From Lysobacter sp. cf310 (GTDB lineage: Bacteria > Pseudomonadota > Gammaproteobacteria > Xanthomonadales > Xanthomonadaceae), in contig NZ_FOSS01000001.1 of the NCBI RefSeq assembly GCF_900114355.1, forward strand, positions 893,386 to 957,385: a stretch of DNA of 64,000 nucleotides. Reading direction: 5' to 3'. Position numbers and translations under genes: made by a program. The notes beneath the pieces are model-generated. The model did not search any database and was not told the origin of the DNA. It saw only the letters and a list, made by a program, of their open reading frames with translations. Positions 20,092 through 29,323 of the stretch are shown here, one piece after another. Position 1 is the first letter of the stretch. Every line of letters begins with the position of its first letter.

Positions 20092-21195
20092 TTAGCCCGA
20101 GCGCTTCTTGAACAGGAATGCCGACACCCCGACCATGATCACCGTGGGCATCAGATAAGCCAGGCGGAAATCGAACTTGTACACGCTGGCCAACTTCACG
20201 AACTGCGTCTGCAACAGCCAGAAGCCCAGCGCGAACACGATGCCGATGAACAAGCGCTTGCCCATGCCGCCGCTGCGCAGCGCGCCGAACGCGAACGGAA
20301 TCGCGGCCAGGCACAGCGCCAGCACGTTGATCGGATAGAACCAGCGGCCCCAGTAGTGCTCCTCGAACTCGCCCGCGTCCAGACCGTTGCGCTCGCGGTA
20401 GTCGATCGCCGCGGCCAGCGCCGTCGAACTCAGATAGCGCGGCCGATCCGAGCCGGCCATCAGCGCCGCGCCGTCCAGCTTGGACTCCCAACGCTCCTGC
20501 GCCACATGGGTCTGGCTGACCGACTTGGCGCCGAACGTGGTGCGGGTGACATCGCGCAACACCCAGCCGCCCGGGCGGTGTTCGGCGATGTGCGCGATCG
20601 CAGCCGACTTCAGGCGGCCGTCCTCGGCGAACTCGTAGAAGAACACGTCGCGCAGTTCCAGCCAGGTGTCCTTGCCGTTGCTGCGGTCCTGACCGCCGCC
20701 GGCGTTGAGGATGAAATCGCCCTCGCGCGCCCACAGGCCCGAGTACTGGGCCACGATCATGTTCTTGGACTTGGCCGAGGCCTTGAGCGCTTCGGCGTTG
20801 CGCTGCGCCCACGGCGACAGGGTTTCGCCGTTGACCACCATCAGCAGGGTCAGCGTGGCCAGCGCGCCGGCCACGGCCAGGCTCAGGCGCCGGCGCGACA
20901 GGCCGACCGCGCGCAGCGCGGTGAGCTCGGAGGTCGCCGCGAGCTGGCCCAGCGCCATCAGCGCGCCGATCACCGCCGAAGTCGGAAACAGCGTGTAGGC
21001 GCGGCGCGGAATCGTGTAGACCATGTAGGTCAGGGCCTGGGTCAGGCCGTAGTTGCCCTTGCCGATGTCGCTGAGCTCGCTGCTGACGAAGCCCAGCATC
21101 ACGTCCAGGCCCATCAGCACCGTCCAGGTCAGCAGCACCGTGCCCAGCACGACGCGGCCGACGTAGACGTCGTGGATCTTCGGGAAGGGCTTCAT
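20092..21195 (-). CDS. lptG: LPS export ABC transporter permease LptG
   Basis: Inner-membrane permease of the LptB2FG complex that extracts LPS from the inner membrane and passes it to the Lpt bridge. 367 aa, normal length. The YjgP/YjgQ family layout is clear: N-terminal membrane segments (RVVLGTVLLTWTVLMGLDVML), SELTALRAVGLSRRRL coupling region, a large periplasmic jellyroll domain (about 130-260) and three C-terminal membrane segments ending AFLFKKRSG. Start ATG 21193-21195 overlaps the lptF stop (ATGA), so translation is coupled. Confidence 0.95.
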   Translation of the reverse strand: MKPFPKIHDVYVGRVVLGTVLLTWTVLMGLDVMLGFVSSELSDIGKGNYGLTQALTYMVYTIPRRAYTLFPTSAVIGALMALGQLAATSELTALRAVGLSRRRLSLAVAGALATLTLLMVVNGETLSPWAQRNAEALKASAKSKNMIVAQYSGLWAREGDFILNAGGGQDRSNGKDTWLELRDVFFYEFAEDGRLKSAAIAHIAEHRPGGWVLRDVTRTTFGAKSVSQTHVAQERWESKLDGAALMAGSDRPRYLSSTALAAAIDYRERNGLDAGEFEEHYWGRWFYPINVLALCLAAIPFAFGALRSGGMGKRLFIGIVFALGFWLLQTQFVKLASVYKFDFRLAYLMPTVIMVGVSAFLFKKRSG

Positions 21196-22277
21196 GCCAG
21201 CGCCCTCGCCCGGCGCAGGCGGCCGTCGCCGAAGTACAGCCACAGCGCCAGCGCCAGCATGGGCAGCACCAGCCACCACAGGCCCAGGCTCAGCGAGATC
21301 TTGCCGCTCTCCAGCCAGCCGGTGCCCGCGATCATCAGATTGATACCGATCAGATAGGCCAGGAAGCCCATCAGAATGCGTCCGTAACGTGCCTGGCGCG
21401 GCATGCTGCGCGCCAGCGGGATCGCCATCAGGGCGAAGGCGAAGGTCAGCAGCGGCGGCGCCAGCCGGTAATGCAGCTGCGCGCCGGCCTCGCGACGCGC
21501 ATCGCCGACCAGGGCCGGCGTCGACATCAGCTCGGGGTTCTTGGGGTCGAACTTGGTTTCGCCGGCCGGCAGCAGCAGCTCGTTGCTGGCGTAATGCATC
21601 ATGCGGAAATCCAGGCCGTTGTCGCGCGGCCCCTCGACCTGGAAGCCCTTGTTGAGGGTCAGATAGCGGTTGCCCTGCTCGTCGACCTTGAGCACGCCGT
21701 CGTTGGAGGTGGTGATCTCGCGGCGGTCGTCGCTCTGGCGGTACACGAACACGCGCTGGAAGCGGCTGCCGTCGTTGGACATGGCGCCGACATAGATCAC
21801 TCCGCCCTTGCCGCCCGGCAGTTCGGTGAAGCTGCCCGGCTCCAGACCGGCCACGATCAGGTTGCGATTGGCCTCGCTGATCATCTGCTTGGACACGCGC
21901 TCGGCCCAGGGGCCCAGCCACAGCGAGCAGGCGCCCACCACCAGCACGATCGGCACCACCAGCAGCATGACCGGCTTGAGCAGGCGGCGCGGGCCGACGC
22001 CGATCGAGGCGATCACCGGCATTTCCGAGTCGCGGTAAAGCCGGCCGGTGCCCATCATCAGGCCCAGCATCAGCGCCAGCGGCAGGATCAGCGGCAGCCA
22101 CTTCAGCAGCACCAGGCCCAGCTGGGCCAGCATCATCCCGGCCGGGACCCGGCCGCGGGCGATGTCCTGCAGCACGTCCGTGAAGGCCCCGCCCACGGCG
22201 ACGATCAGCAGCACCACCAGGGTGGCGAAGGTGGCCTGGGCGAATTCGCTCAGCAGGTAGCGGTCAAGCTTGGGCAT
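21192..22277 (-). CDS. lptF: LPS export ABC transporter permease LptF
   Basis: Partner permease of LptG in LPS export, 361 aa. It begins MPKLDRYLLSEFAQATFATL, the typical LptF opening, which fixes the start at 22277. The membrane segments are at about 12-35, 55-75 and 100-120, then a periplasmic beta domain (EPGSFTELPGGKGGVIYVGA) and three C-terminal helices. GVGPRRLLKPV is the cytoplasmic coupling region. It is divergent from pepA, the arrangement common to many gammaproteobacteria, with about 170 nt for two promoters. Confidence 0.95.
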   Translation of the reverse strand: MPKLDRYLLSEFAQATFATLVVLLIVAVGGAFTDVLQDIARGRVPAGMMLAQLGLVLLKWLPLILPLALMLGLMMGTGRLYRDSEMPVIASIGVGPRRLLKPVMLLVVPIVLVVGACSLWLGPWAERVSKQMISEANRNLIVAGLEPGSFTELPGGKGGVIYVGAMSNDGSRFQRVFVYRQSDDRREITTSNDGVLKVDEQGNRYLTLNKGFQVEGPRDNGLDFRMMHYASNELLLPAGETKFDPKNPELMSTPALVGDARREAGAQLHYRLAPPLLTFAFALMAIPLARSMPRQARYGRILMGFLAYLIGINLMIAGTGWLESGKISLSLGLWWLVLPMLALALWLYFGDGRLRRARALA

Positions 22278-22447
22278 CAGGCGTCGGGCTTCGGCATGGG
22301 GGCGGGCTTGCGTTAAACTCGGGGGTTCGTTCGACGGCATGGGACGGCTGCAGCCGGCGCGATACGCGCAAGTCCAGCCCACCGGAAGCCGCCCGATTGT
22401 ACGGAACTCACTTCCTTTAGCTGCACTTCTACCTGGGAATCTGTTGG

Positions 22448-23917
22448 ATGACCCTCGAATTCGACCTGAACCGCGATGCGCCCGCCGCCGTCAAGACCGA
22501 TTGCATCGTGGTCGGCGCCTATGCCGACAAGACCCTGACCGCCGCCGGCCAGGCGCTGGACGCCGCCAGCGGCGGCCGCCTGACCGCCCTGCTGGAGCGC
22601 GGCGACGTCAGCGGCAAGACCGGCAAGACTACCCTGCTGCACGATCTGGCCGGCGTGACCGCGCCGCGCGTGCTGGTGGTGGGCCTGGGCGAGGCCGGCA
22701 AATTCGGCGTGCCGCAGTACCTGAAGGCCGCCGGCGATGCCGCGCGCGCGCTCAAGGCCGGCCCGGTCGAACACGCGGTGTTCACCCTGTCCGAGGCGCC
22801 GGTGACCGGCCGCGACAGCGCCTGGGCGATCCGCCAGGCCGCGATCGCCGCCGATCACGCCTGCTACCGCTACACCGCCACCCTCGGCAAGAAGAAGGAC
22901 GAACCCAGCCTGCGCAAGCTTGCGATCAACGGCGGCGACGCCGCCGCGCTGGCCCAGGGCCAGGCGATCGCCGCCGGCGTCGCCTTCGCGCGCGAGCTGG
23001 GCAACCTGCCGCCGAACGTGTGCAACCCGGCCTACCTGGCCGAGCAGGCGCAGACCTTCGCCGCGCGCTTCCCGACCACCAGCTGCGAAGTGCTGGACCG
23101 CGCGCAGATGCAGGAACTGGGCATGGGCTCGCTGCTCGCGGTGGCGCGCGGCTCGGCCAACCCGCCCAAGCTGATCGTGCTCAAGTACAACAACGGCGGC
23201 GACGCCAAGCCCTACGTGCTGGTCGGCAAGGGCATCACCTTCGATACCGGCGGCATCAACCTGAAGGTTCAGGGCGGCATCGAGGAAATGAAGTTCGACA
23301 TGTGCGGCGCGGCCACCGTGATGGGCAGCTTCGTGTCCGCGGTCGGCATGCAGCTGCCGATCAACCTGGTGGTGGTGGTGCCGGCGGTGGAGAACATGCC
23401 CGACGCCGACGCCTACCGCCCCTCCGACGTGCTCACCAGCATGTCCGGCAAGACCATCGAAGTCGGCAACACCGACGCCGAGGGCCGCCTGATCCTGTGC
23501 GACGCGCTGACCTATGCGCAGCGTTTCGAGCCGCAGGCCCTGCTCGACGTGGCCACCCTCACCGGCGCCTGCGTGGTCGCGCTGGGCAAGTACGCCAGCG
23601 GCCTGATGAGCAAGGACGACGACCTCGCCGCCGAGCTGCTCGGCGCCGGCGAGCAGGTGTTCGACCGCGCCTGGCGCCTGCCGCTGTGGGACGAGTACCA
23701 GACCCAGCTGGAATCCAGCTTCGCCGACGTCTACAACATCGGCGGCCGCTGGGCCGGCGCGATCACCGCCGGCTGCTTCCTGGCCCGCTTCACCGAAGGC
23801 CAGCGTTGGGCGCACCTGGATATCGCCGGCGTGGCCAACGACGAGGGCAAGCGCGGCCTGGCGACCGGCCGTCCGGTCGGCCTGCTGAGCCAGTGGCTGC
23901 TCGAGCGCGCGGCCTGA
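22448..23917 (+). CDS. pepA: Leucyl aminopeptidase PepA
   Basis: Cytosolic M17 aminopeptidase, 489 aa, removing N-terminal residues from peptides. In some bacteria it also binds DNA at Xer sites and at car operators. The two-metal centre is visible: Lys in [15 protein letters not shown], the Asp and Glu of [10 protein letters not shown] (family signature) and the preceding metal ligands. The N-terminal macrodomain-like part is at about 1-160. It heads the pepA-holC-valS unit; holC starts 19 nt after the stop. Confidence 0.97.
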   Translation: MTLEFDLNRDAPAAVKTDCIVVGAYADKTLTAAGQALDAASGGRLTALLERGDVSGKTGKTTLLHDLAGVTAPRVLVVGLGEAGKFGVPQYLKAAGDAARALKAGPVEHAVFTLSEAPVTGRDSAWAIRQAAIAADHACYRYTATLGKKKDEPSLRKLAINGGDAAALAQGQAIAAGVAFARELGNLPPNVCNPAYLAEQAQTFAARFPTTSCEVLDRAQMQELGMGSLLAVARGSANPPKLIVLKYNNGGDAKPYVLVGKGITFDTGGINLKVQGGIEEMKFDMCGAATVMGSFVSAVGMQLPINLVVVVPAVENMPDADAYRPSDVLTSMSGKTIEVGNTDAEGRLILCDALTYAQRFEPQALLDVATLTGACVVALGKYASGLMSKDDDLAAELLGAGEQVFDRAWRLPLWDEYQTQLESSFADVYNIGGRWAGAITAGCFLARFTEGQRWAHLDIAGVANDEGKRGLATGRPVGLLSQWLLERAA

Positions 23918-23936
23918 GCCCGCCGGATCGCATCGG

Positions 23937-24362
23937 GTGCCGCGCGCCGACTTCTATCTGATCACCACCGCGCGGTTCCGCGAGGAACCGCTGCGCCTGG
24001 TGAGCGAACTGGCGCGCAAGGCGTTCGACGCCGGCCTGCCGACCCTGATCCTGGCCCGCGATGCGGCCCAGGCCGAGGCCCTGGACGATCTGCTGTGGGA
24101 CATGGGCGACGACGTCTTCATCCCGCACCAGATCGCCGGCGCCGACGTCGACGAGGAGGAGGCCGACGTGCTGATCAGCGCGCCGGACGCCGACGCGGCG
24201 ATGCGCCCGCTGGTCATCAACCTGCGCGACGACGCCGTCCAGGGCAGCTTCGATCGCGTGCTGGAAGTGGTGCCCGCCGATGCCGAAGCGCGAGGCCCGC
24301 TGCGCGAGCGTTGGAAGCAGTACCAGTCGCGCGGCTTCGACCTGAAAAAGCACGACATGTGA
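23937..24362 (+). CDS. holC: DNA polymerase III chi subunit HolC
   Basis: Chi subunit of the clamp-loader complex, which links the replicase to single-strand binding protein. 141 aa, starting with GTG at 23937. Family features are ADFYLITTARFREEPLRLVSEL, the motif ALDDLLW and the C-terminal RWKQYQSRGFDLKKHDM. It lies 19 nt after pepA and 114 nt before valS, the arrangement seen in E. coli. Its partner psi is probably encoded at 29320-29703. Confidence 0.93.
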   Translation: MPRADFYLITTARFREEPLRLVSELARKAFDAGLPTLILARDAAQAEALDDLLWDMGDDVFIPHQIAGADVDEEEADVLISAPDADAAMRPLVINLRDDAVQGSFDRVLEVVPADAEARGPLRERWKQYQSRGFDLKKHDM

Positions 24363-24476
24363 CACCCGCCGCCCTCGTCCGCGAGGGCGGTGCGCACCGG
24401 GAAGCCGTCGCGCTCCCGCCCCACCCCGCTCCGCATCCGGAACGGGGCGCCGATCCGCCTTATATCGATTGATGCC

Positions 24477-27400
24477 ATGACCGACACCCTCGCCTCCAGC
24501 TACGACCCCAAACAGTTCGAAGCCCGCCTGTACGCGCAATGGGAGAGCAGCGGCGTATTCCAGCCGCACGGCGAGGGTCCGGCGTACACGATCCTGCTGC
24601 CGCCGCCCAACGTGACCGGCACCCTGCACATGGGCCACGCCTTCCAGCACACCCTGCAGGACGCGCTGATCCGCTATTACCGCATGCGCGGCTATCGCAC
24701 CCTGTGGCAGATGGGCACCGACCATGCCGGCATCGCGACGGAAATGGTGGTCGGCCGCAACCTCGCCCTCGAAGGCAAGGGCGAGACCCGCGATTCGCTG
24801 GGCCGCGACAAGTTCATCGAAAAGGTGTGGGCCTGGAAGCAGCAGTCCGGCGGCACCATCGAGCGGCAGATGCGCCGGCTGGGCGCCAGCGGCGACTGGT
24901 CGCGCAGCGTGTTCACCATGGATCCGATGGCCTCGGAGGCGATCACCGAAGCCTTCGTGCGCCTGCACGAGAAGGGGCTGATCTACCGCGGCCAGCGCCT
25001 GGTCAACTGGGACCCTGTGCTGAAGACCGCGATCTCCGACCTGGAGGTGGCCAACGAGGAAGAGAACGGCCACATGTGGTCGATCCGCTATCCCTTGGCC
25101 GACGGCGCGAGCTACGAGTATGTCGAGCGCGACGCCGACGGCAACGAAATCCTGCGCGAGATCCGCGATTACGTCGTGGTCGCCACCACCCGCCCGGAAA
25201 CCATGCTGGGCGACACCGCGGTGATGGTGCACCCCGAGGACGAACGCTACACCGCGATCCATGGCAGGTTCGTCGATCTGCCGCTGACCGGCCGCCGTAT
25301 CCCCGTCATCACCGACAGTTACGTCGACCGCGCCTTCGGCACCGGCGTGGTCAAGGTCACGCCCGCCCACGACGCCAACGACTACGCGGTGGGCCAGCGC
25401 CATTCGCTGCTGTCGATCAACATCTTCGCGCCGGATGCGTCGGTCTGGACGACCACGGGCCCGACCGCGCTCAAGCACGTGCTGTCGTCCGCCGATCCGA
25501 ATTTCACCAAGATCGCCCCTGATAGCTGCACGCCGCAGCAGACTCAGTACATGGACGATTTCTCCTTGTTCACCGAACAAGGCATGACGGCGATCGTCGA
25601 AAAGTACATCCCGGCCGCGTATCGGGGCCTGGACCGCTTCGAAGCGCGCAAGATCATCGTCGCGGATCTGGATGTCGCGGAACTGCTGATCGAGGTCAAA
25701 CCGCATCGCCTGCAGGTGCCGCGCGGCGATCGCAGCGGCCAGGTGATCGAGCCCTATCTGACCGACCAGTGGTTCGTGAAGATGGACAGCCTGGCCCAGC
25801 GCGGACTCGAACTCGTCGAGTCGGGCGAAGTGAAGTTCGTCCCGGCGAACTGGATCAACACCTACCGCCATTGGCTGGAGAACATCCAGGACTGGACGAT
25901 TTCGCGCCAGCTCTGGTGGGGCCATCGCATCCCCGCCTGGACCGTTCGCTCGGGCGAGGCGGATTTCACGCTGCTCATCGGCGAGGTGGTCGCCCGCACC
26001 GAAGCGGAAGCCGCGCTGTCCGCTCACGCAAAGCTGCTGCGCGCGCTCGGCCAGGACCACTACGAGAAGATCAAGGATCGCATCGAGCTGGTGCAGGACC
26101 CGGATGTGCTGGAAACCTGGTTCTCCTCGGCCATGTTCCCGTTCAGCACGCAGGGTTGGCCGAACGAAGACAAGATGGGCGAACTGGGCTTCGACATCGC
26201 GCTGCCGACCAGCGTGCTGGTGACCGGCTTCGACATCATCTTCTTCTGGGTCGCGCGCATGATCATGATGACCGACGAGCTGGTCGGCCGCGTGCCGTTC
26301 CGCGACGTCTACATCACGGGTCTGGTCCGCGACAAGGATGGCCAGAAGATGTCGAAGTCGAAGGGCAACATTCTCGACCCGCTGGACATCATCGACGGCA
26401 TCACCGCCGAGGCCCTGGTCGCCAAGCGCACCACCGGCCTGATGAAGCCGCAGGACGCGCCCAAGATCGAAAAGGCCACGCGCAAGGAATTCCCCGACGG
26501 CATCCCGGCCTTCGGCGCCGACGCGCTGCGCTTCACCATGACCGCGCTGGCCGGCCCCGGCCGCGACATCAAGTTCGACCTCGGCCGCGCCGAGGGCTAC
26601 AAAAACTTCTGCAACAAGCTGTGGAACGCGACCCGCTTCGTGCTGATGAACACCGAGGGCGCCAGCTTCAACGGCGCGCCGGAGCCCAAGACCGACGCCG
26701 AGCGCTGGATCCTGGCGCGCCTGGCCCAGGTCGCGGCCGAGGCCGAGACCCAGTTCGCCGCCTACCGTTTCGACCTGCTCGCGCAGGCGCTGTACGAGTT
26801 CGCCTGGAACGAGTTCTGCGACTGGTTCGTGGAGCTGGCCAAGCCGGCCCTGCTGGGCGAGGATCTCGACGCCGCGAACAGCACCCGCCACACCCTGCTG
26901 TACGTGCTCGAGCGGCTGTTGTCGCTGCTGCACCCGCTCACCCCGTTCGTGACCGAGGAGCTGTGGCAGCAGGTCGCGCCGCGCCTGGGCATCGCCGGGG
27001 ACACGATCATGCTGCGGCCCTACCCGCGGGCCACGGATTTCGGTGCCGACTACGCCGGCGCCGAAGCCGACGTCGAGTGGCTGAAGGCGATGGTCAGCGC
27101 GTTGCGCAAGATCCGCAGCGAGCTCAACGTGGCGCCGTCCAAGACCGTCGTGCTGTTGCTGTGCGGCGGCGGCGACAGCGACCGCGCGCGCGCCGCGCGC
27201 TTCGACTCGCAGCTGCGCTTCCTGACCCGCCTGGAGCGCGTCGAGGCGCTGGCCGCCGACGCCGAAACGCCGGCCGCCGCGACCGGCGTGGTCGGCGATC
27301 TGACCCTGCTGGTACCGCTGGAAGGCCTGGTCGATCTGGACGCCGAGCGCACCCGCCTGGACAAGGAGATCAAGCGCGTCGACGGCGAGATCGGCAAGTG

Positions 27401-27533
27401 CGAGAACAAGCTGTCCAGCGAGACCTTCGTCCAGAACGCACCGCCCGCCGTGGTCGAACAGGAGCGCAAGCGCCTGGCCGACTGGCGCGCGCAGCGCGAA
27501 GCCCTGCAGGCGCAGCGCGCGAAGCTGGGTTGA
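24477..27533 (+). CDS. valS: Valine--tRNA ligase ValS
   Basis: Class I aminoacyl-tRNA synthetase, 1018 aa, charging tRNA-Val. The HIGH motif is HMGH (51-54, in [14 protein letters not shown]), the KMSKS motif is at about 624-628 and the C-terminal coiled coil ([19 protein letters not shown]) is present. The CP1 editing domain contains [19 protein letters not shown]. It is longer than the usual 920-980 aa. Extra residues appear at about 322-375 ([20 protein letters not shown] onward) and about 488-545 ([20 protein letters not shown] onward), where codon choice also looks less GC-biased than at the two ends. All catalytic motifs are kept, so it should be active. Confidence 0.95.
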   Translation: MTDTLASSYDPKQFEARLYAQWESSGVFQPHGEGPAYTILLPPPNVTGTLHMGHAFQHTLQDALIRYYRMRGYRTLWQMGTDHAGIATEMVVGRNLALEGKGETRDSLGRDKFIEKVWAWKQQSGGTIERQMRRLGASGDWSRSVFTMDPMASEAITEAFVRLHEKGLIYRGQRLVNWDPVLKTAISDLEVANEEENGHMWSIRYPLADGASYEYVERDADGNEILREIRDYVVVATTRPETMLGDTAVMVHPEDERYTAIHGRFVDLPLTGRRIPVITDSYVDRAFGTGVVKVTPAHDANDYAVGQRHSLLSINIFAPDASVWTTTGPTALKHVLSSADPNFTKIAPDSCTPQQTQYMDDFSLFTEQGMTAIVEKYIPAAYRGLDRFEARKIIVADLDVAELLIEVKPHRLQVPRGDRSGQVIEPYLTDQWFVKMDSLAQRGLELVESGEVKFVPANWINTYRHWLENIQDWTISRQLWWGHRIPAWTVRSGEADFTLLIGEVVARTEAEAALSAHAKLLRALGQDHYEKIKDRIELVQDPDVLETWFSSAMFPFSTQGWPNEDKMGELGFDIALPTSVLVTGFDIIFFWVARMIMMTDELVGRVPFRDVYITGLVRDKDGQKMSKSKGNILDPLDIIDGITAEALVAKRTTGLMKPQDAPKIEKATRKEFPDGIPAFGADALRFTMTALAGPGRDIKFDLGRAEGYKNFCNKLWNATRFVLMNTEGASFNGAPEPKTDAERWILARLAQVAAEAETQFAAYRFDLLAQALYEFAWNEFCDWFVELAKPALLGEDLDAANSTRHTLLYVLERLLSLLHPLTPFVTEELWQQVAPRLGIAGDTIMLRPYPRATDFGADYAGAEADVEWLKAMVSALRKIRSELNVAPSKTVVLLLCGGGDSDRARAARFDSQLRFLTRLERVEALAADAETPAAATGVVGDLTLLVPLEGLVDLDAERTRLDKEIKRVDGEIGKCENKLSSETFVQNAPPAVVEQERKRLADWRAQREALQAQRAKLG

Positions 27534-27558
27534 CGACGCGCGCATTGCGAGCGCGCGC

Positions 27559-27640
27559 GTAGGGTGCGGTAAGCCATAGGCGCACCGCACCGACGTTGGT
27601 CCGGCGACAGGACGATGGTGCGGTTGTCACCGCACCCTAC
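27559..27640. repeat. 82-bp inverted-repeat element, left flank of the array
   Basis: GTAGGGTGCGGT (27559-27570) and ACCGCACCCTAC (27629-27640) are perfect 12-bp inverted ends. The left half reads GTAAGCCATAGGCGCACC, which recurs in degenerate form at 28285-28318. Confidence 0.75.
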
Positions 27641-27663
27641 GGCCGCGGCATGCGCGGGCAAAG

Positions 27664-28279
27664 CATCGCGGCTTACGCCGCTCCCACAGGAAGCGCGCGC
27701 CTGCGTCGCGGCTCGGCTCTGCTTCGGGGTAGGAGCGGCGTAAGCCGCGACCGCGAAACTTCGGCCACGACGTGGTCGCGGCTTGCGCCGCTCCTACAGG
27801 AAGCGTGCGGCTGCGTCGCGGATGGGTTTTGCTTCGGGGTAGGAGCGGCGCAAGCCGCGACCGCGAAGCTTCGGCCACGACGCGGTCGCGGCTTGCGCCG
27901 CTCCTACAGGAAGCGTACGGCCGCGTCGCGAGGATGGGTTTTGCTTTGGGGTAGGAGCGGCGCAAGCCGCGACCGCGAAACTTCGGCCACGACGTGGTCG
28001 CGGCTTGCGCCGCTCCTGCAGGAAGCGCGCGGCCGTGTCGCGAGGATGGGTTTTGCTTCGGGGTAGGAGCGGCGTGAGCCGCGACCGCGAAGCTTCGGCC
28101 ACGACGCGGTCGCGGCTTGCGCCGCTCCTACAGGAAGCGTGCGGCCGCGTCGCGGATGGGTTTTGCTTTGGGGTAGGAGCGGCGCAAGCCGCGACCGCGA
28201 AGCTTCGGCCACGACGTGGTCGCGGCTTACGCCGCTCCTACAGGAAGCGTGCGGCCGGGTCGCAAGGATGGGCTTTGTT
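27664..28279. repeat. Tandem array of 110-112-bp REPIN-like units, about 5.5 copies
   Basis: The core GCGGCTTRCGCCGCTC starts at 27668, 27778, 27888, 28000, 28112 and 28222, with periods of 110, 110, 112, 112 and 110 bp. Every complete unit also contains the reverse complement of the core, as GTAGGAGCGGCGCAAGCCGC. Inverted arms of about 23 bp therefore face each other across about 50 bp that includes GATGGGTTTTGCTT, and again across the CTTCGGCCACGACG side. This is the layout of paired inverted REP sequences repeated in tandem. The same core, in one orientation only, builds the 69-bp array at 19691-20066. Confidence 0.92.
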
Positions 28280-28284
28280 TGGGC

Positions 28285-28318
28285 CGTAGCGGGCGGTAAG
28301 CCGCAGGCGCACCTCACG
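28285..28318. repeat. Degenerate copy of the flanking repeat
   Basis: CGTAGCGGGCGGTAAGCCGC followed by AGGCGCACCTCACGG resembles the left half of the element at 27559. The array is thus bracketed by two related sequences in the same orientation. Confidence 0.55.
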
Positions 28319-28353
28319 GATGCCACCATCACGCGGAAGGCGATCGCCAAGGC

Positions 28354-28824
28354 CTAGAACGCGATACCCGTTTCCTCGACCACGTCCTGCGCTTCGCGCG
28401 CCAGCACCTCGCGTGCGAACGTTTGCGGATCGAGCAGGGCCAGCTCGCAGGCCGCGTCGGGGTTGGCGAGCGCGATCACCGCGCCTTGCAGGGACACGTA
28501 GCTGGGCCGGCGCGAGGCACGCGCGCCCTTGGCGACATAGGCCGCTTCGTGGCCGCGCAACACCACCGCGTCGCCGCCCTTGGCCTGTGCCGCTCGCGCC
28601 AGCTTGTCGAAGGCCAGACGATAGTCGACCGGGGACGGACGCATGCCCGTGCGCAGGTTGGGCGCCTTCTCGCCCAGCGTCACCGACACCTGGCCCAGCC
28701 GCCTGTGCGCGCAGGTCGGCGCCGAGGTCAGCAGGCGCACGCCGGGCGCCGGCTCGGACGCCGACGCGGGCGCCAGCGCCAAACCGGCCAGCAGCCACGC
28801 AAGGGGCCATGGTGCCGGCCGCAT
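28354..28824 (-). CDS. Small exported protein of unknown function
   Basis: 156-aa protein with a signal peptide (MRPAPWPLAWLLAGLALAPA, cut near ASA-SE). Two cysteines (TCAHRR and AACELALL) could form a disulfide. The middle reads LARAAQAKGGDAVVLRG, a helix plus strand reminiscent of RcsF or YbjQ-like folds, but that is only a resemblance. It begins 4 nt after the rimI stop, so it is the last gene of the pssA-holD-rimI unit. A normal codon pattern and the signal peptide support a real gene. Confidence 0.72.
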   Translation of the reverse strand: MRPAPWPLAWLLAGLALAPASASEPAPGVRLLTSAPTCAHRRLGQVSVTLGEKAPNLRTGMRPSPVDYRLAFDKLARAAQAKGGDAVVLRGHEAAYVAKGARASRRPSYVSLQGAVIALANPDAACELALLDPQTFAREVLAREAQDVVEETGIAF

Positions 28825-28828
28825 TCGC

Positions 28829-29323
28829 TCAGCCTTCGTCCGCCAACAATTCCATCGCCATCACCAGCGCGTCCTCGCGGCCGTCGCGGGCCGGGTAATA
28901 GCGCGGGCGGCGGCCGATCTCGTTGAAGCCTTCGGCGTGGTAGAGCGCGATCGCACCCGGATTGGACGGGCGCACTTCCAGGAACACGCGCTGCGCGCCG
29001 CGCCCGCGCGCGATCTGCAGCAGCGCGTGCAGCAGGCGGCGGCCGTAGCCGTGGCCCTGCTGCTCCGGGGCCACGCAGACATTGAGGATGTGGGCCTCGC
29101 CGGCGGCCAGGCTCATCAGGAAATAGCCCAGGATGCGGTCCTTGCGGTACAGCACCCAGGACGGGTAATCGGCGCGCAGGCAGTCGCGGAAAATGCCCAG
29201 CGTCCAGGGGAATTCGTAGGCGCGGATCTCGATCGCGTGGACCGCGTCCAGATCCTCCTCGCGCATCGGCCGGAGCGCGGCGGCCGGAGAATCGCGGTCG
29301 ACGTCGGCGGCCAATGCGCTCAT
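28829..29323 (-). CDS. rimI: Ribosomal protein alanine N-acetyltransferase RimI
   Basis: GNAT-fold acetyltransferase that modifies the N-terminus of ribosomal protein S18 in E. coli. 164 aa. It has the acetyl-CoA loop PEQQGHGYGRRLLHALL (Q-x-x-G-x-G motif), FLEVRPSNPGAIALYHAEGF and the start of the fold LRPMREEDLDAVHAIEIRAYEFPWT. The start at 29323 overlaps the upstream stop (ATGA). A GNAT of another specificity is possible, but the adjacent psi-like gene matches the E. coli holD-rimI pair. Confidence 0.88.
   Translation of the reverse strand: MSALAADVDRDSPAAALRPMREEDLDAVHAIEIRAYEFPWTLGIFRDCLRADYPSWVLYRKDRILGYFLMSLAAGEAHILNVCVAPEQQGHGYGRRLLHALLQIARGRGAQRVFLEVRPSNPGAIALYHAEGFNEIGRRPRYYPARDGREDALVMAMELLADEG

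Larger units (their letters stand above)
27534..28353. other. Repeat-filled spacer between convergent genes
   Basis: 820 nt between valS (plus) and the exported protein gene (minus). It is occupied by a 110-bp tandem array flanked by two copies of another repeat. Open frames across it are long only because the repeat contains few stops; they read as periodic Arg/Ala/Leu sequence and are not called as genes. Confidence 0.85.

Noticed and set aside
27596-28357. Several open frames of 60-150 codons on both strands across the repeat array
   Set aside because: They follow the 110-bp period, read as repeated Arg/Ala/Leu-rich blocks and have no ribosome binding site. They are open because the repeat lacks stops.
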